From contig NZ_CP026692.1 in the NCBI RefSeq assembly GCF_002949795.1, forward strand, positions 3,580,545-3,644,544: a DNA stretch of 64,000 nucleotides, read 5' to 3'. The notes below the pieces were generated by a model. It was given only the letters and a program-made list of their open reading frames with translations. It did not search any database and had not been told where the DNA came from. A program made the translations under genes and the position numbers. Source of the stretch: Nostoc sp. 'Lobaria pulmonaria (5183) cyanobiont'. GTDB lineage: Bacteria > Cyanobacteriota > Cyanobacteriia > Cyanobacteriales > Nostocaceae. Shown piece after piece: positions 16,798-25,932 of this stretch (position 1 is the stretch's first letter; every line of letters starts with the position of its first letter).

Positions 16798-17199
16798 TTA
16801 TCTAGAAGAAGGTAATTCAGTTTGATTCTTTACATCACCACTGCTAGTTAAAAGGTTTCTTTCAACAAAGTAGTTGTTAATAAAAGTGTTAGCGAAAGTT
16901 AAAATTACTGGCCCAAGCAGGAAACCAATAATTCCATGAACTGCGAACCCAGGAACTAGTACTGCTGCTAACCAAAAACACAAACCGTTGACAACGAGCG
17001 AAAATGCTCCAAATGAGAGAAAGTTAAGTGGTAGGGAAAGAGCAGACAAAACTGGTTTAACTGAACCGTTAACTAGACCAATTACTAAAGCAGCAATCAA
17101 AGCTGCGGGGAAATTAGCAATATTAACGCCTGGAACAACGATATCAACAATCAACAGGCTCAAAGCTGTAGCTAGCGCGGTTAAAAATGGAGTCAACAT
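16798..17199 (-). CDS. Phage holin family (superfamily IV) membrane protein
   Basis: A 133-aa protein with four hydrophobic segments (about 3-22, 33-50, 57-80, 84-110). It contains the family signature NGSVKPVLSALSLPLNFLSFG and VNGLCFWLAA. Despite the name, chromosomal members in cyanobacteria are ordinary inner-membrane proteins of unknown role; no lysin or phage gene is nearby. It lies about 120 bp upstream of the Pmp3-like gene on the same strand. Confidence 0.9.
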   Translation of the reverse strand: MLTPFLTALATALSLLIVDIVVPGVNIANFPAALIAALVIGLVNGSVKPVLSALSLPLNFLSFGAFSLVVNGLCFWLAAVLVPGFAVHGIIGFLLGPVILTFANTFINNYFVERNLLTSSGDVKNQTELPSSR

Positions 17200-17386
17200 T
17201 GTTTTTACCTAATAACTAGAGATTTTTTTAGGACTTCTTATATCATCTTTGACTATCTGCTAAGGTTTCACCTCCCTTGCAAGATAGAATTTCTTTCTAC
17301 CATTAGGTCTATCATTGATAAAAATATAGCGGTTTTAAATACATTTTATGGGCGCACAACTATATGCCTATACATTAGACATAGGA

Positions 17387-17415
17387 GTAGAGACGTAGCA
17401 GTGCTACGTTTCTAC
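17387..17415. repeat. Dispersed hairpin repeat (GTAGAGACGTAGCA type)
   Basis: A 13-bp stem with one mismatch, GTAGAGACGTAGC / GCTACGTTTCTAC. A related GTAGAGACG hairpin occurs at 60603-60632. It lies in a 330-bp spacer between the holin-family and ferredoxin genes. Confidence 0.6.
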
Positions 17416-17474
17416 AAGGGTTGTGGATAAGGTATATTAATTTCTGAAGATGTCTAACGCATTACAATGTTTTG

Positions 17475-17506
17475 TAGGGTGCGTTATACAAACTTAACGC
17501 ACCCTA
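17475..17506. terminator. Hairpin downstream of the ferredoxin gene
   Basis: A perfect 12-bp stem TAGGGTGCGTTA / TAACGCACCCTA with an eight-base loop, 37 bp past the ferredoxin stop. TAGGGTGCGTTA is also a widely dispersed motif, so a repeat origin is possible. Confidence 0.65.
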
Positions 17507-17542
17507 GAAATTTAAGATTAATTTAATGTCACAAGGCAAAAA

Positions 17543-17884
17543 TCACTCAGATTTTCCCGACTCAGGCTTATAATAAAGGGCTGATTTATATAAGACTTGT
17601 TCTTGATGGGTTTCTAAAGTGCAATCAGACAAAGGGTAAGTTACACAAGTAACAACATAACCAGCTTGTATTTCATTTGGACGCAGAAATTTTTGCTCGC
17701 TTTGCTCGACTTCACCACTAATAAGTTTCGCAATACACGCAGAACATTCGCCTTGTTTACACCCAGATGGTAGGCGGATACCAGCTTCTTCCGCCATATC
17801 TAAAATATATTGATCGTCTGGGACTGGAATGGTGCGATCTAATCCAAGTGTAGGATTGATAAATCGAACTTGATAAACTGCCAT
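17543..17884 (-). CDS. 2Fe-2S plant-type ferredoxin
   Basis: A 113-aa ferredoxin with ligands Cys42, Cys47, Cys50 and Cys80 in the CxxxxCxxC...C pattern of the plant type. It differs from the main photosynthetic PetF by a longer C-terminal tail (about residues 95-113) and by sequence around the cluster (GCKQGECSAC), so it is probably one of the accessory ferredoxins used for dedicated reductases. It starts 13 bp after the tex stop codon on the same strand, so co-transcription with tex is likely. The partner is unknown. Confidence 0.92.
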   Translation of the reverse strand: MAVYQVRFINPTLGLDRTIPVPDDQYILDMAEEAGIRLPSGCKQGECSACIAKLISGEVEQSEQKFLRPNEIQAGYVVTCVTYPLSDCTLETHQEQVLYKSALYYKPESGKSE

Positions 17885-17897
17885 CTGCTGTTTCTAA

Positions 17898-20057
17898 TTA
17901 TTGTTTAACTACTTTCATCGACAAACTAATCCGTTTGAGTTTCTCGTTGATTTCTAACACCTGCACTTTGACTACTTGTCCAACTTTGACCACTTTGTTG
18001 GGATCGTCTATAAATCTATCAGCAAGTTGGGATATATGCACTAAGCCATCTTGATGTACGCCAATATCGACAAAGGCTCCAAAGTTGGCGACGTTCGTCA
18101 CAATTCCCTCTAGTTCCATTCCCACATTTAAGTCCCTGATTTCCTTAATTCCTTCTCTGAAGGTGGCATACTTAAACTCAGCACGAGGATCTCTACCTGG
18201 TTTTTCGAGTTCGCTGAGGATGTCGCGCAGTGTGGGTTCGCCGATGCTATCGGTAACGTATTTCTTCAGGTTGGTTTTTTTGAGTTTTTCGGCAATTTGT
18301 GTCACCTGATTTAATGGCACATTTAGATCGGATGCGATCGCTTCTACTACAGAATAACTCTCTGGATGCACTGCTGTATTATCTAATGGGTTATCACTGC
18401 CGCGAATCCGCAGAAAACCTGCTGCTTGTTCAAAAGCTTTTGGCCCCAACTTCGGAACTTTCAACAGTTGTCGGCGATTTTTAAAGGCTCCATGCTGGTT
18501 GCGATGGGCGACAATATTATTGGCGACTGTTGCCGTAATCCCAGAGACGGATGTTAAAAGTTCTTTGGAGGCGGTGTTCAAGTCTACGCCGACGTAATTC
18601 ACGCAGCTTTCTACAGTGTCATCCAATTTCTTTTTCAACAACTTTTGATCGACATCGTGCTGATATTGTCCCACACCAATCGATTTGGGATCGATTTTCA
18701 CTAGTTCCGCTAAGGGGTCTTGCAAACGGCGGCCGATACTAATGGCCCCACGCACAGTAATATCTAAATCGGGAAACTCTTCCAACGCCACTTTGCTAGC
18801 AGAATATATAGATGCGCCAGACTCATTCACCATCACCTTAACTGGTTTGCGTTCTATGGTTTGCAATACTTGGGTGACAAATTCCTCTGTCTCGCGAGAC
18901 GCTGTACCGTTACCAATGGCAATTAACTCAATTTTGTACTTTTCAATCAGATTTTTGACAGTTTGTGCAGCTTTGAGTCGCTGTTCAGCCGCTTGGTGGG
19001 GAAATACCGCTTGATATTCCAAAAATTGTCCAGTTTGGTCGAGGACAGCAACCTTACACCCAGTTCTAAATCCAGGGTCTATCGCCAGGGTTGGTTTCAT
19101 CCCTGCTGGTGCAGACAGTAGCAACTCCCGCAGATTAGTTTCAAATGTCTTAATTGATTCTATATCTGCATAAACTTTTTTCTCAGTAATTACCTCTCCC
19201 ATTAGAGAGATTTTCATTAAACGGTTGAATGCATCTTTCAGCATCGCCTGATAAAAATCCCGAATTGTCCGTACTTTGGTTTTGATTTCTTTCGACTCAA
19301 GATAGTAAAGTACCGTATCCTCATCAAAAGCAATTTCAAAACTTAATACTTTTTCAGTTTCACCCCGACACAACGCCAGCATATTGTGTGGTGCAATATT
19401 TTTTACCCTAATTTGATAGTTACGGTACATCTCAAATTTGGTTGTACCTTCAGGATAATCATCTTTAATGCGGGAGACAAATACTCCTTCTTCTAAAAGA
19501 TAGTCGCGGATATATGCGCGTAACTCAGCTTTTTCAGCCACTTCTTCCGCTAAAATGTCAGCAGCACCTTTGAGTGCTTCTTCTGCTGTTTTTACTCCCT
19601 TGGTTTCCGAAATATACTTAGCTGCTTCTTCCTCTAGTGAAGCCGTTGCACCATTTTTCACATTTAGCGACTTGATGAACTCCGCTAGTGGTTCGAGTCC
19701 TTTTTCTCTGGCAATAGTAGCGCGGGTGCGGCGCTTTGGTCGATAGGGTAAGTATAAATCCTCAAGTTCCGTTTTTTGTAAGCAGGATGAGATTTTGGCT
19801 TTGAGTTCATCTGTAAGTTTACCTTGTTGAGCGATCGCACTTAAAATCACCGATTTCCGTTCTTCCAGTTCTGTTAAATAAGTATATCGATCGGCCAGTT
19901 CGCGTAGTTGCACTTCATTCATTTCATCGGTGCGCTCTTTGCGGTAACGTGCAATAAACGGAATTGTTGCACCCTCCGCCAAAAGTTCCAGGGCGTTTTG
20001 CACCTGATGGGATTTGAGGTTTATTTCAGTTGCCAGTAATTGAGGAATGTTCAGCAT
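17898..20057 (-). CDS. tex: Tex-family RNA-binding protein with S1 domain
   Basis: A 719-aa protein of the usual Tex length. In order: an N-terminal helical region (1-200), a YqgF-like RNase H fold (about 325-450; LAIDPGFRTGCKVAVLDQTG), a helix-hairpin-helix part (about 490-560; VGVDLNTASKELLTSVSGI), and an S1 RNA-binding domain (about 645-715; GMELEGIVTNVANFGAFVDI). Tex binds nucleic acid and is thought to act in transcription or RNA metabolism. All domains look intact. It heads a two-gene unit with the ferredoxin. Confidence 0.96.
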   Translation of the reverse strand: MLNIPQLLATEINLKSHQVQNALELLAEGATIPFIARYRKERTDEMNEVQLRELADRYTYLTELEERKSVILSAIAQQGKLTDELKAKISSCLQKTELEDLYLPYRPKRRTRATIAREKGLEPLAEFIKSLNVKNGATASLEEEAAKYISETKGVKTAEEALKGAADILAEEVAEKAELRAYIRDYLLEEGVFVSRIKDDYPEGTTKFEMYRNYQIRVKNIAPHNMLALCRGETEKVLSFEIAFDEDTVLYYLESKEIKTKVRTIRDFYQAMLKDAFNRLMKISLMGEVITEKKVYADIESIKTFETNLRELLLSAPAGMKPTLAIDPGFRTGCKVAVLDQTGQFLEYQAVFPHQAAEQRLKAAQTVKNLIEKYKIELIAIGNGTASRETEEFVTQVLQTIERKPVKVMVNESGASIYSASKVALEEFPDLDITVRGAISIGRRLQDPLAELVKIDPKSIGVGQYQHDVDQKLLKKKLDDTVESCVNYVGVDLNTASKELLTSVSGITATVANNIVAHRNQHGAFKNRRQLLKVPKLGPKAFEQAAGFLRIRGSDNPLDNTAVHPESYSVVEAIASDLNVPLNQVTQIAEKLKKTNLKKYVTDSIGEPTLRDILSELEKPGRDPRAEFKYATFREGIKEIRDLNVGMELEGIVTNVANFGAFVDIGVHQDGLVHISQLADRFIDDPNKVVKVGQVVKVQVLEINEKLKRISLSMKVVKQ

Positions 20058-20593
20058 TAGGTGTCTAAAATGAAAATGCTACTTCTAAAGGTAATATGCT
20101 AGATCCTTATCCTGGCGCAAGGCCAAAGTTTTAAGCTAATTTACCAGATGATTGCTCACAATAGTAAAATTGGCGAAATAGACAAAACGCACCTATGCAA
20201 GTTTTATAACCCTTTCAATTTGCGTAGATGAATGAGAATTTGTCTAGTATTAGCACCTTGGCTGAGTTGGGAGAACAGCAAAAGTAGCATCACCCACAGA
20301 AATTGTCTGTTCCTAAATACTACGCAACTTCGCATACCGCCTCATACGTACTTTTAAAGCTTGCGGCGCACACCATCGACCACAGAAAAAAGAGTTGTCA
20401 AGCTTTTAGGCGCTTCATGTGTCGCAATAATTATTCCAATTGGTATAATATACGACGTTGCGTAATCTTGATTTTTTATAATGTTTATTTCCCTCGACTG
20501 TTGTAGCCAAAACCTCATTGGATGTAAGATTAACCACACTTCCAAAAAATTTGTTTTAAAAACACTGCAACCTTTAGTTCAGAGGTTAATTAA
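20058..20593. other. Spacer of 536 bp with a trace of the downstream gene
   Basis: A 20-base stretch near 20245-20265 (TAGTATTAGCACCTTGGCTG) matches the interior of the small membrane-protein gene at 20594 and of its decayed copy, so it may be a third fragment. A 63-codon minus-strand frame at 20354-20545 is not convincing. Nothing else is recognised. Confidence 0.4.
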
Positions 20594-20812
20594 ATGCCTT
20601 TGTTTTTCTTGATACCACTATGTACTGCTTTAGCTACTGGCTATTTCTTTAAAAAGAGTACTGATGAGATAGCATATCTTGCAGGTGTATTCGCAGCGAT
20701 TAGCTTGATCTTAAGTTTAGTATTAGCACCTTGGCAGATTCAGTTTGGATTATTAATCATTGTCTTCGTCATTACCAACAGACTTTTACAAGATAATGAG
20801 TCCAAACAATAG
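20594..20812 (+). CDS. Small membrane protein, 72 aa
   Basis: A 72-aa protein with an N-terminal hydrophobic segment (2-18), a short polar loop (FKKSTDEIAYLAG), and two more hydrophobic stretches (about 31-60), ending with a polar tail. No family is recognised. The gene exists as an intact copy here and as a decayed copy directly downstream, which argues that it was once a functional, duplicated gene. An A/G-rich TCAGAGGTTAATTAA lies upstream, with a weak ribosome site. Confidence 0.65.
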   Translation: MPLFFLIPLCTALATGYFFKKSTDEIAYLAGVFAAISLILSLVLAPWQIQFGLLIIVFVITNRLLQDNESKQ

Positions 20813-20857
20813 GAAAACAACCTAGAGAAACCTCTATCCAGCCAAAGGAACTTAGCG

Positions 20858-21047
20858 TTTTTCTTGATACCACTATGTCCTGTTTGATCTACTGTCTGCT
20901 TGTTCAAAAAGAGTACTAATTAAATTGCATACTTTGCAGCTATTAGCTTGATTTTAAGCCTAGTATTAGCACCTTGGTAGATTCAGTTTAGATTGTGAAT
21001 CATTATTACCAACAGAATTTTGTGAGGAGAATGAGTCCAAACAATAG
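20858..21047 (+). pseudogene. Decayed tandem copy of the small membrane-protein gene
   Basis: The sequence aligns along its length with the gene just upstream: TTTTTCTTGATACCACTATG, TAGTATTAGCACCTTGG and GAGTCCAAACAATAG are shared. Substitutions have produced stops (for example TGG to TAG after CACCTTGG) and deletions have shifted the frame. The flanks are duplicated too (CTCTATCCAGCCAAAGGAA and TTCTATCCAGCCAAGGAAA), so this is a tandem duplication of roughly 240 bp. Confidence 0.85.
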
Positions 21048-22635
21048 AAAAACTTCTATCCAGCCAAGGAAAATTGGCGGACTACTAACTCTGGCTGAGA
21101 GATGTAAATTTAAATGAAGACTTTTGGGAATAGATAAAAAACAATTCAAACTCTCGATTGTCATCTAAAAATTCAGGCTGTAATTTAGTGTAACGTTGTG
21201 TGCTATTTTCAGCACAAGTAGTGTTGTTCAAGTTTAAATTTTCCTTGGGTAAACTCTTAGCTTTGTATTTATCGAGTCTAATACTAACTCTTTACTTATA
21301 CAAGTTTAATACCCAGAAATTACTTCATAAATGTACAAATTTCCTAGACAAAAATTCCTAATAAAGAAGGATTTTTGTTTTATGAAGTTTTTGTTTAAGC
21401 GTATTTGCCAGTAGATAAATTTTTGATAAAGTACAGCGATAAATTTGCAACATACCTTTCTCGTGGTATTCTAGTAAGTAATTACATGTAACAATAAAAT
21501 TGGAGAACAAAGTCTATTTAAAAAAATTACGAACGATAAATCAAGCAACCCTAATACTAAATGGTGTAGAAATATCTCAAATTCAATGCAAGCAACTTCA
21601 ACTTAAAGTTGATTAGCTAACGCTAGTTTGCATTAGTTGTTTTGTTAAAAAGGCTCTATTTGGACATTCAGTGAAATTCCCCATAAACCTGTAAAGCGTA
21701 TTACTGTAGATTCATTTATCTCTCTAGAATTTACGCAGCCAGTCAGACTTGTATTACTTATTGTGTTGCCATGCCCAAAAAGAGCACGCATACATACTCA
21801 ATTTGAGTAAAAACCATTACTTTTATAAATCGGCTTAATTTCCAGATGAGATTACAGATATGTCTGTGAGCCGGGAGAAATTTGATGATATGTCAATACA
21901 TTAATCAACTTTCCTGGAGCAAATAGAGAATATTTATCAATCCAGCTAGGTTTATATAGTTTGAGAAGATCACTAGTATCTTCAAAAGATTTCTACAACA
22001 GGATACAACTCATGAAAGTTAATGAATGGGTTAATCAAAAATTCTAGCAATCCATTTTGATTTAGGTGCATCTGTTGAATATGTGGGTGTAATCAGAGTT
22101 TAGCATTAGCGATGTTTACGACGGGCTACATCTACGCACACTGCAAATTTTATGTATGTGAGAGAATTTGTGACAAAGTTCTCAACCTTCCTATGTCTGC
22201 ATCTACTACTAGATTATCGCGATCGCGCTCAAAATAGTCTTGGAGCAAACCTGGGTAGCACAGAAAATATCTGTAATTCATAGTTGGGCAAACTATAAAT
22301 TGATTGTGCCAATTGCCAAGCAATAAACTGGTTTGGTTGGGAGTATAATCCAGTCAAACAATTAAGCGTGCTTTACTCCGAATCATATCGAACGCTTACA
22401 TGATAAAGCAATCATCCTGGAATATGACATAGTATTTAGTTTTTAACTCTAGGGCATGAGCTTCAATGATCGTTTTTATATCAGTCACTTCAACATAGTC
22501 TTCCTAATTTTGTTGTCTATTTACTGAAGTGGAAGTCGAATTGTAAAGAAGGTGTTGCCGAGATATGAAACGTTCAAAACAACTGGCTTTTTACTATCCG
22601 GTTCATACCTACTATCTTGATTAAGGCAAAGTACG
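21048..22635. other. Long gene-poor stretch with faint coding remnants
   Basis: About 1.6 kb without an intact gene, A/T-rich. On the minus strand two protein-like readings survive: 22396-22503 (VTDIKTIIEAHALELKTKYY) and 22150-22326 (NYRYFLCYPGLLQDYFERDR), each ended by stops and in different frames, so possibly one decayed gene. A dispersed repeat (GATGTTTACGACGGGCTACA) lies at 22109-22140. The right end must contain the promoter of the downstream operon. The rest is unexplained. Confidence 0.4.
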
Positions 22636-23025
22636 ATGAAATCTATGTCGCAAAGTCCAAACTTTAAAATAATTCCTTATATTATTTTATTTGTAAGTAT
22701 TTTGTTTAGTATTTGTGGACAATTGCTGATGAAAAATGCCATGAATCATACAAATGAGGAAGTATTGAATTGGGAGTTCTTTCAAAAACTATCATTAGCT
22801 ATTACTGTTTATTGTTTAGGAATAGTAAATTGGATCTTGGCTCTGCGATCTGTAAAGTTGAGTATTGCTTATCCACTGACTAGTTTAAATTATGTCGGGA
22901 TACTTTTCGGTTCATACTACTTTTTTAATGAGGTGATTACATTAACTCGAATAGTAGGAGTAATCACTATCTTTTTGGGTGTTCTTTTAGTAGTTAATCC
23001 TATAAAAAAGTTAAAATTTAGATAA
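22636..23025 (+). CDS. SMR/EamA-like small membrane transporter subunit A
   Basis: A 129-aa protein with four membrane segments (about 13-31, 47-65, 73-93, 102-120). The shape is that of the small multidrug resistance fold, with AYPLTSLNYVG and a conserved Glu before the last helix (FFNEVIT). It is followed 22 bp later by a second, different protein of the same fold. Such pairs act as heterodimers; the ArnE/ArnF undecaprenyl-sugar flippase is the best-known case. With a GT2 transferase of DPM type in the operon, a flippase for a polyprenyl-phosphate sugar is the likely role. This is inference from context. Confidence 0.8.
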   Translation: MKSMSQSPNFKIIPYIILFVSILFSICGQLLMKNAMNHTNEEVLNWEFFQKLSLAITVYCLGIVNWILALRSVKLSIAYPLTSLNYVGILFGSYYFFNEVITLTRIVGVITIFLGVLLVVNPIKKLKFR

Positions 23026-23047
23026 TTAATTACTTGAAAAATTTAAA

Positions 23048-23404
23048 ATGAGTATTTTTACTTGGCTAAATTTAATGCTTGTCGTTTTGTTTGGAACAAC
23101 AGCTCAACTTTCACTCAAGTATGGACTTTACATTTCTAACTCTAATAAAGGAGAAAGCGGATCTCTCAAAAATCTCTTATTATCTCGTTATTTTTTGATT
23201 TGGTTTATCTGCTATACATTTATGACTATATTGTGGCTTTATGTATTGCGGACAATTCCTTTAAGTCAAGCCTTTCCAGTTTTAGGATTAATGTATGCAT
23301 TTGTACCAATTGCATCTCACTATCTTTTAAAAGAAGAAGTTATCTTTAGCCAGTGGTTAGGAATTTCTGTTATTATAACTGGCGTAATTCTGGTTGTACA
23401 TTAA
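23048..23404 (+). CDS. SMR/EamA-like small membrane transporter subunit B
   Basis: A 118-aa protein with four membrane segments, and the typical LSQAFPVLGLMYAFVPIASH and KEEVIFSQWLGI region. It is a divergent partner of the preceding gene, forming a probable asymmetric dimer with opposite topologies. ATG start in the same A/T-rich context. It is probably translated from the same mRNA as its neighbour; the next gene begins 91 bp downstream. Confidence 0.8.
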   Translation: MSIFTWLNLMLVVLFGTTAQLSLKYGLYISNSNKGESGSLKNLLLSRYFLIWFICYTFMTILWLYVLRTIPLSQAFPVLGLMYAFVPIASHYLLKEEVIFSQWLGISVIITGVILVVH

Positions 23405-23495
23405 TAGCTTAATAGGCAAATAATCAGATTGTTTATTATTAATAGCTTCTGAACATCATCTTCTAAAACATTTTCACAAAATCTAAATTTAATTT

Positions 23496-24800
23496 ATGAA
23501 TATAGGTATCGTTGGCGCAGGGATAACTGGGCTAGTATTAGCTCAACGTCTTTCACATCAAGGACATAAAGTCACTGTTTTTGATAGTAATAAGCAGCTT
23601 GGTGGGCTTACTACCTATCATGATTACGGATTATTTACCTGGGATCGCTTTTATCACGTTATTTTACCTTCTGATACTCACTTAATAAATTTTATCAGAG
23701 ATATTGGTCTTGGAGATAAACTGCGTTGGCATCGAAGTTTAACAGGCTTTTATGACAATAAAAAGTTTTATTCTATTAGTAACACTATAGAATTCCTGCG
23801 TTTTCCTTTATTTGGACTTATCGGTAAAATCAGATTAGCTTTTACTCTCTTATATGGTTCACGCCTTAATAACTGGCGGCGCTTAGAGAAGATTTTAGTT
23901 GAAGATTGGCTATTGAAACTCGGTGGGAAAAACACATACGAAAAGCTCTGGAAACCTTTGCTTTTATCTAAATTAGGAGAAAACTATAAGCGAATATCAG
24001 CAGTTTTTATCTGGGCTTATATCAAACGACTATTTTCAGCGCGCGATTCTTCATTAAATAAAGAACAACTTGGTTATGTCTCTGGTGGTTATAAAACTGT
24101 TTTTGACCATATAGAAAAATTAATTTACGCGGCTGGAGGTCATATCCATAAAGGTGTTGCAGTTGAATATATCGCACCTCATCCAGGGGGTGGAATGTGG
24201 GTAGAATATCAGGGTAAAAAAGAGCATTTTGATAAAGTTATCTTTACTGGCCCAGTTAATATCTTGCAACAGGTTGCAGCCAAGGGACTAGTGAAAGTTT
24301 CAGGCACTGGTGAAACAGTAGAATACCTGGGTGTAATCTGCATGGTACTGATTACTCGTAAACCTCTAGTTCCTTATTACGTAGTAAATATTGCCGATAA
24401 AAATATTCCTTTTACCGGAGTTATCGGTATGAGTAACTTAGTTTCTTTACAAGAGACAGCAGGGTATCACATTACATTCCTACCAAAATATATACTTTCC
24501 ACTGACCCGTTGTTAAAACAACCAGATGACGAATTACGCCCAATATTTTTTCAAGGTATACGTTTAATGTTTCCTGAACTCAAAGCAGATGACATTGTGG
24601 CAGCACATATTAATCGAGCGATTAAAGTACAGCCACTACAAGTTTTAAATTATTCAAGCCTTGTTCCAAAAGTGAGTACTGAAAACGATGATTTTTTCGT
24701 CGTCAATACCTCACAGTTGGTCAATGATAGCGTGAACAACAACGCAGTAGTTCGACAAGTCGATGAATTTCTCAAAAAATCAGCATTACTGAATTCTTGA
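23496..24800 (+). CDS. FAD-dependent oxidoreductase, amine-oxidase/protoporphyrinogen-oxidase fold
   Basis: A 434-aa protein with an N-terminal dinucleotide-binding motif GIVGAGITGLVLAQRL (3-18) and Glu/Asp-containing VFDSNKQLGG (31-40), the GG motif of the flavin amine oxidase fold. The C-terminus ends with a loose flavin-binding segment (FFVVNTSQLVNDSVNNNA). No signal peptide. The superfamily includes UDP-galactopyranose mutase, carotenoid desaturases and protoporphyrinogen oxidase. In a sugar/polyprenol operon it may modify the sugar or the lipid; the substrate cannot be told. It is followed after 45 bp by the GT2 gene. Confidence 0.88.
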   Translation: MNIGIVGAGITGLVLAQRLSHQGHKVTVFDSNKQLGGLTTYHDYGLFTWDRFYHVILPSDTHLINFIRDIGLGDKLRWHRSLTGFYDNKKFYSISNTIEFLRFPLFGLIGKIRLAFTLLYGSRLNNWRRLEKILVEDWLLKLGGKNTYEKLWKPLLLSKLGENYKRISAVFIWAYIKRLFSARDSSLNKEQLGYVSGGYKTVFDHIEKLIYAAGGHIHKGVAVEYIAPHPGGGMWVEYQGKKEHFDKVIFTGPVNILQQVAAKGLVKVSGTGETVEYLGVICMVLITRKPLVPYYVVNIADKNIPFTGVIGMSNLVSLQETAGYHITFLPKYILSTDPLLKQPDDELRPIFFQGIRLMFPELKADDIVAAHINRAIKVQPLQVLNYSSLVPKVSTENDDFFVVNTSQLVNDSVNNNAVVRQVDEFLKKSALLNS

Positions 24801-24845
24801 AATCTGAGTAATCACATTTTATTTTAAAAATCACACGAGGTCTTT

Positions 24846-25670
24846 ATGAGTCTTTTTGTTCTATTACCCGCATATAACGAGCAAGAATCAATTCCACCCT
24901 TGTTCAAAAAGTTTCAAAGATTGCAACAAATCTTTAATATAGAGATAGAACTGATTCTTGTCGATGATGGCAGTAGCGATAAAACTGCTCAGACTGCTTT
25001 AGAAGAATCTCAATCACTAGGTATATTACTGAAATTAGTCCAACATCCCAAAAATGCTGGTTTAGGTCAGGCAATTAAAACAGGTTTTACGACTTTCTTA
25101 GAAATTTCTAAAGAAGGTGATTTTTTAGCTGCGATGGATTGCGACAATACTCAACCACCAGAACTGTTAATAAAAATGTATGACACTATGATAGCTGGTA
25201 GCTATGATATTGCGATCGCATCTAGATATCGAAAAGGTTCTAAAGTCATAGGCTTATCAAAATTTAGAGAGCTGCTGAGTTACGGAGCCAGCTGGCTTTT
25301 CAGAATAGCCGCCCGTGTACCAGGCGTAAAAGACTATACTTGTGGCTACAGGCTATATAACCGTACTTTCGTCAGTAAACTGGATATGTATTATGGTGAC
25401 AGTTTATTCACTGAAAGTGGATTTGCTTGCATGATAGATTTATTGTTGAAAGCCAAAGTACTCAAACCAAAAATTGTAGAAATTCCAATGGTTTTGAGAT
25501 ACGATCAAAAGCCGACTGCTAGCAAAATGAAAATTCTTAAAACTATTACTCGAACACTGAAGCTCTTGTTTAAGAATCTAGCATCAACAGAGCCAACTTC
25601 CAATTTAGATCGGATTTTAAATGAGCAAGAAACAGCAAGAATTCCACTAAAAATGGCAAATCGTAAATAA
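24846..25670 (+). CDS. Family 2 glycosyltransferase, dolichyl-phosphate mannose synthase-like
   Basis: A 274-aa cytosolic enzyme with the GT-A fold: LLPAYNEQESIPPLF at the N-terminus, LILVDDGSSDKTA (about 37-49), the metal-binding Asp-x-Asp in MDCDNTQ (about 97-103), and SRYRKGSKVIGLSKFR (about 127-142). It lacks the C-terminal membrane anchor of some family members. DPM-type enzymes transfer a sugar from a nucleotide donor to polyprenyl phosphate. An ACACGAGGTCTTT ribosome region precedes the ATG. It is the last gene of a four-gene operon whose two small membrane proteins could flip the product. Confidence 0.93.
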   Translation: MSLFVLLPAYNEQESIPPLFKKFQRLQQIFNIEIELILVDDGSSDKTAQTALEESQSLGILLKLVQHPKNAGLGQAIKTGFTTFLEISKEGDFLAAMDCDNTQPPELLIKMYDTMIAGSYDIAIASRYRKGSKVIGLSKFRELLSYGASWLFRIAARVPGVKDYTCGYRLYNRTFVSKLDMYYGDSLFTESGFACMIDLLLKAKVLKPKIVEIPMVLRYDQKPTASKMKILKTITRTLKLLFKNLASTEPTSNLDRILNEQETARIPLKMANRK

Positions 25671-25840
25671 ACCTGATAATAAATAGGTTTTCACTAATAA
25701 TTAACTGGATGGGAAAATATTAATTTATCAACGGTGGGATTATAGGGATGAGCAAGGCAGAAATCAAAAATAAGTTTGTTTAATGAAATTGTTGCTTTTA
25801 CTAATATATCTGGGTGGATCTTCCTTTCTAGAGTTTCAGA

Positions 25841-25873
25841 AATTATAAGACAGTCTTAGACTGTCTTATAATT
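25841..25873. terminator. Perfect 15-bp stem hairpin
   Basis: AATTATAAGACAGTC and GACTGTCTTATAATT around a three-base loop, between the glycosyltransferase operon and the convergent HEPN gene. It is probably a bidirectional terminator. Confidence 0.75.
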
Positions 25874-25932
25874 ATGTATGAAAATATTACATCCAGTATT
25901 GCAACTGATTCTCTAAGCATTCTCTTCATTGA

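Noticed and set aside
16798..17199. Prophage lysis gene (holin)
   Set aside because: Only the family name points to phage; no endolysin or phage gene is in the surroundings.
20354..20545. 63-codon minus-strand frame (TSYIIPIGIIIATHEAPKSL)
   Set aside because: Part of it looks protein-like, but no family or start is convincing, and the N-terminal part is not coding-like.
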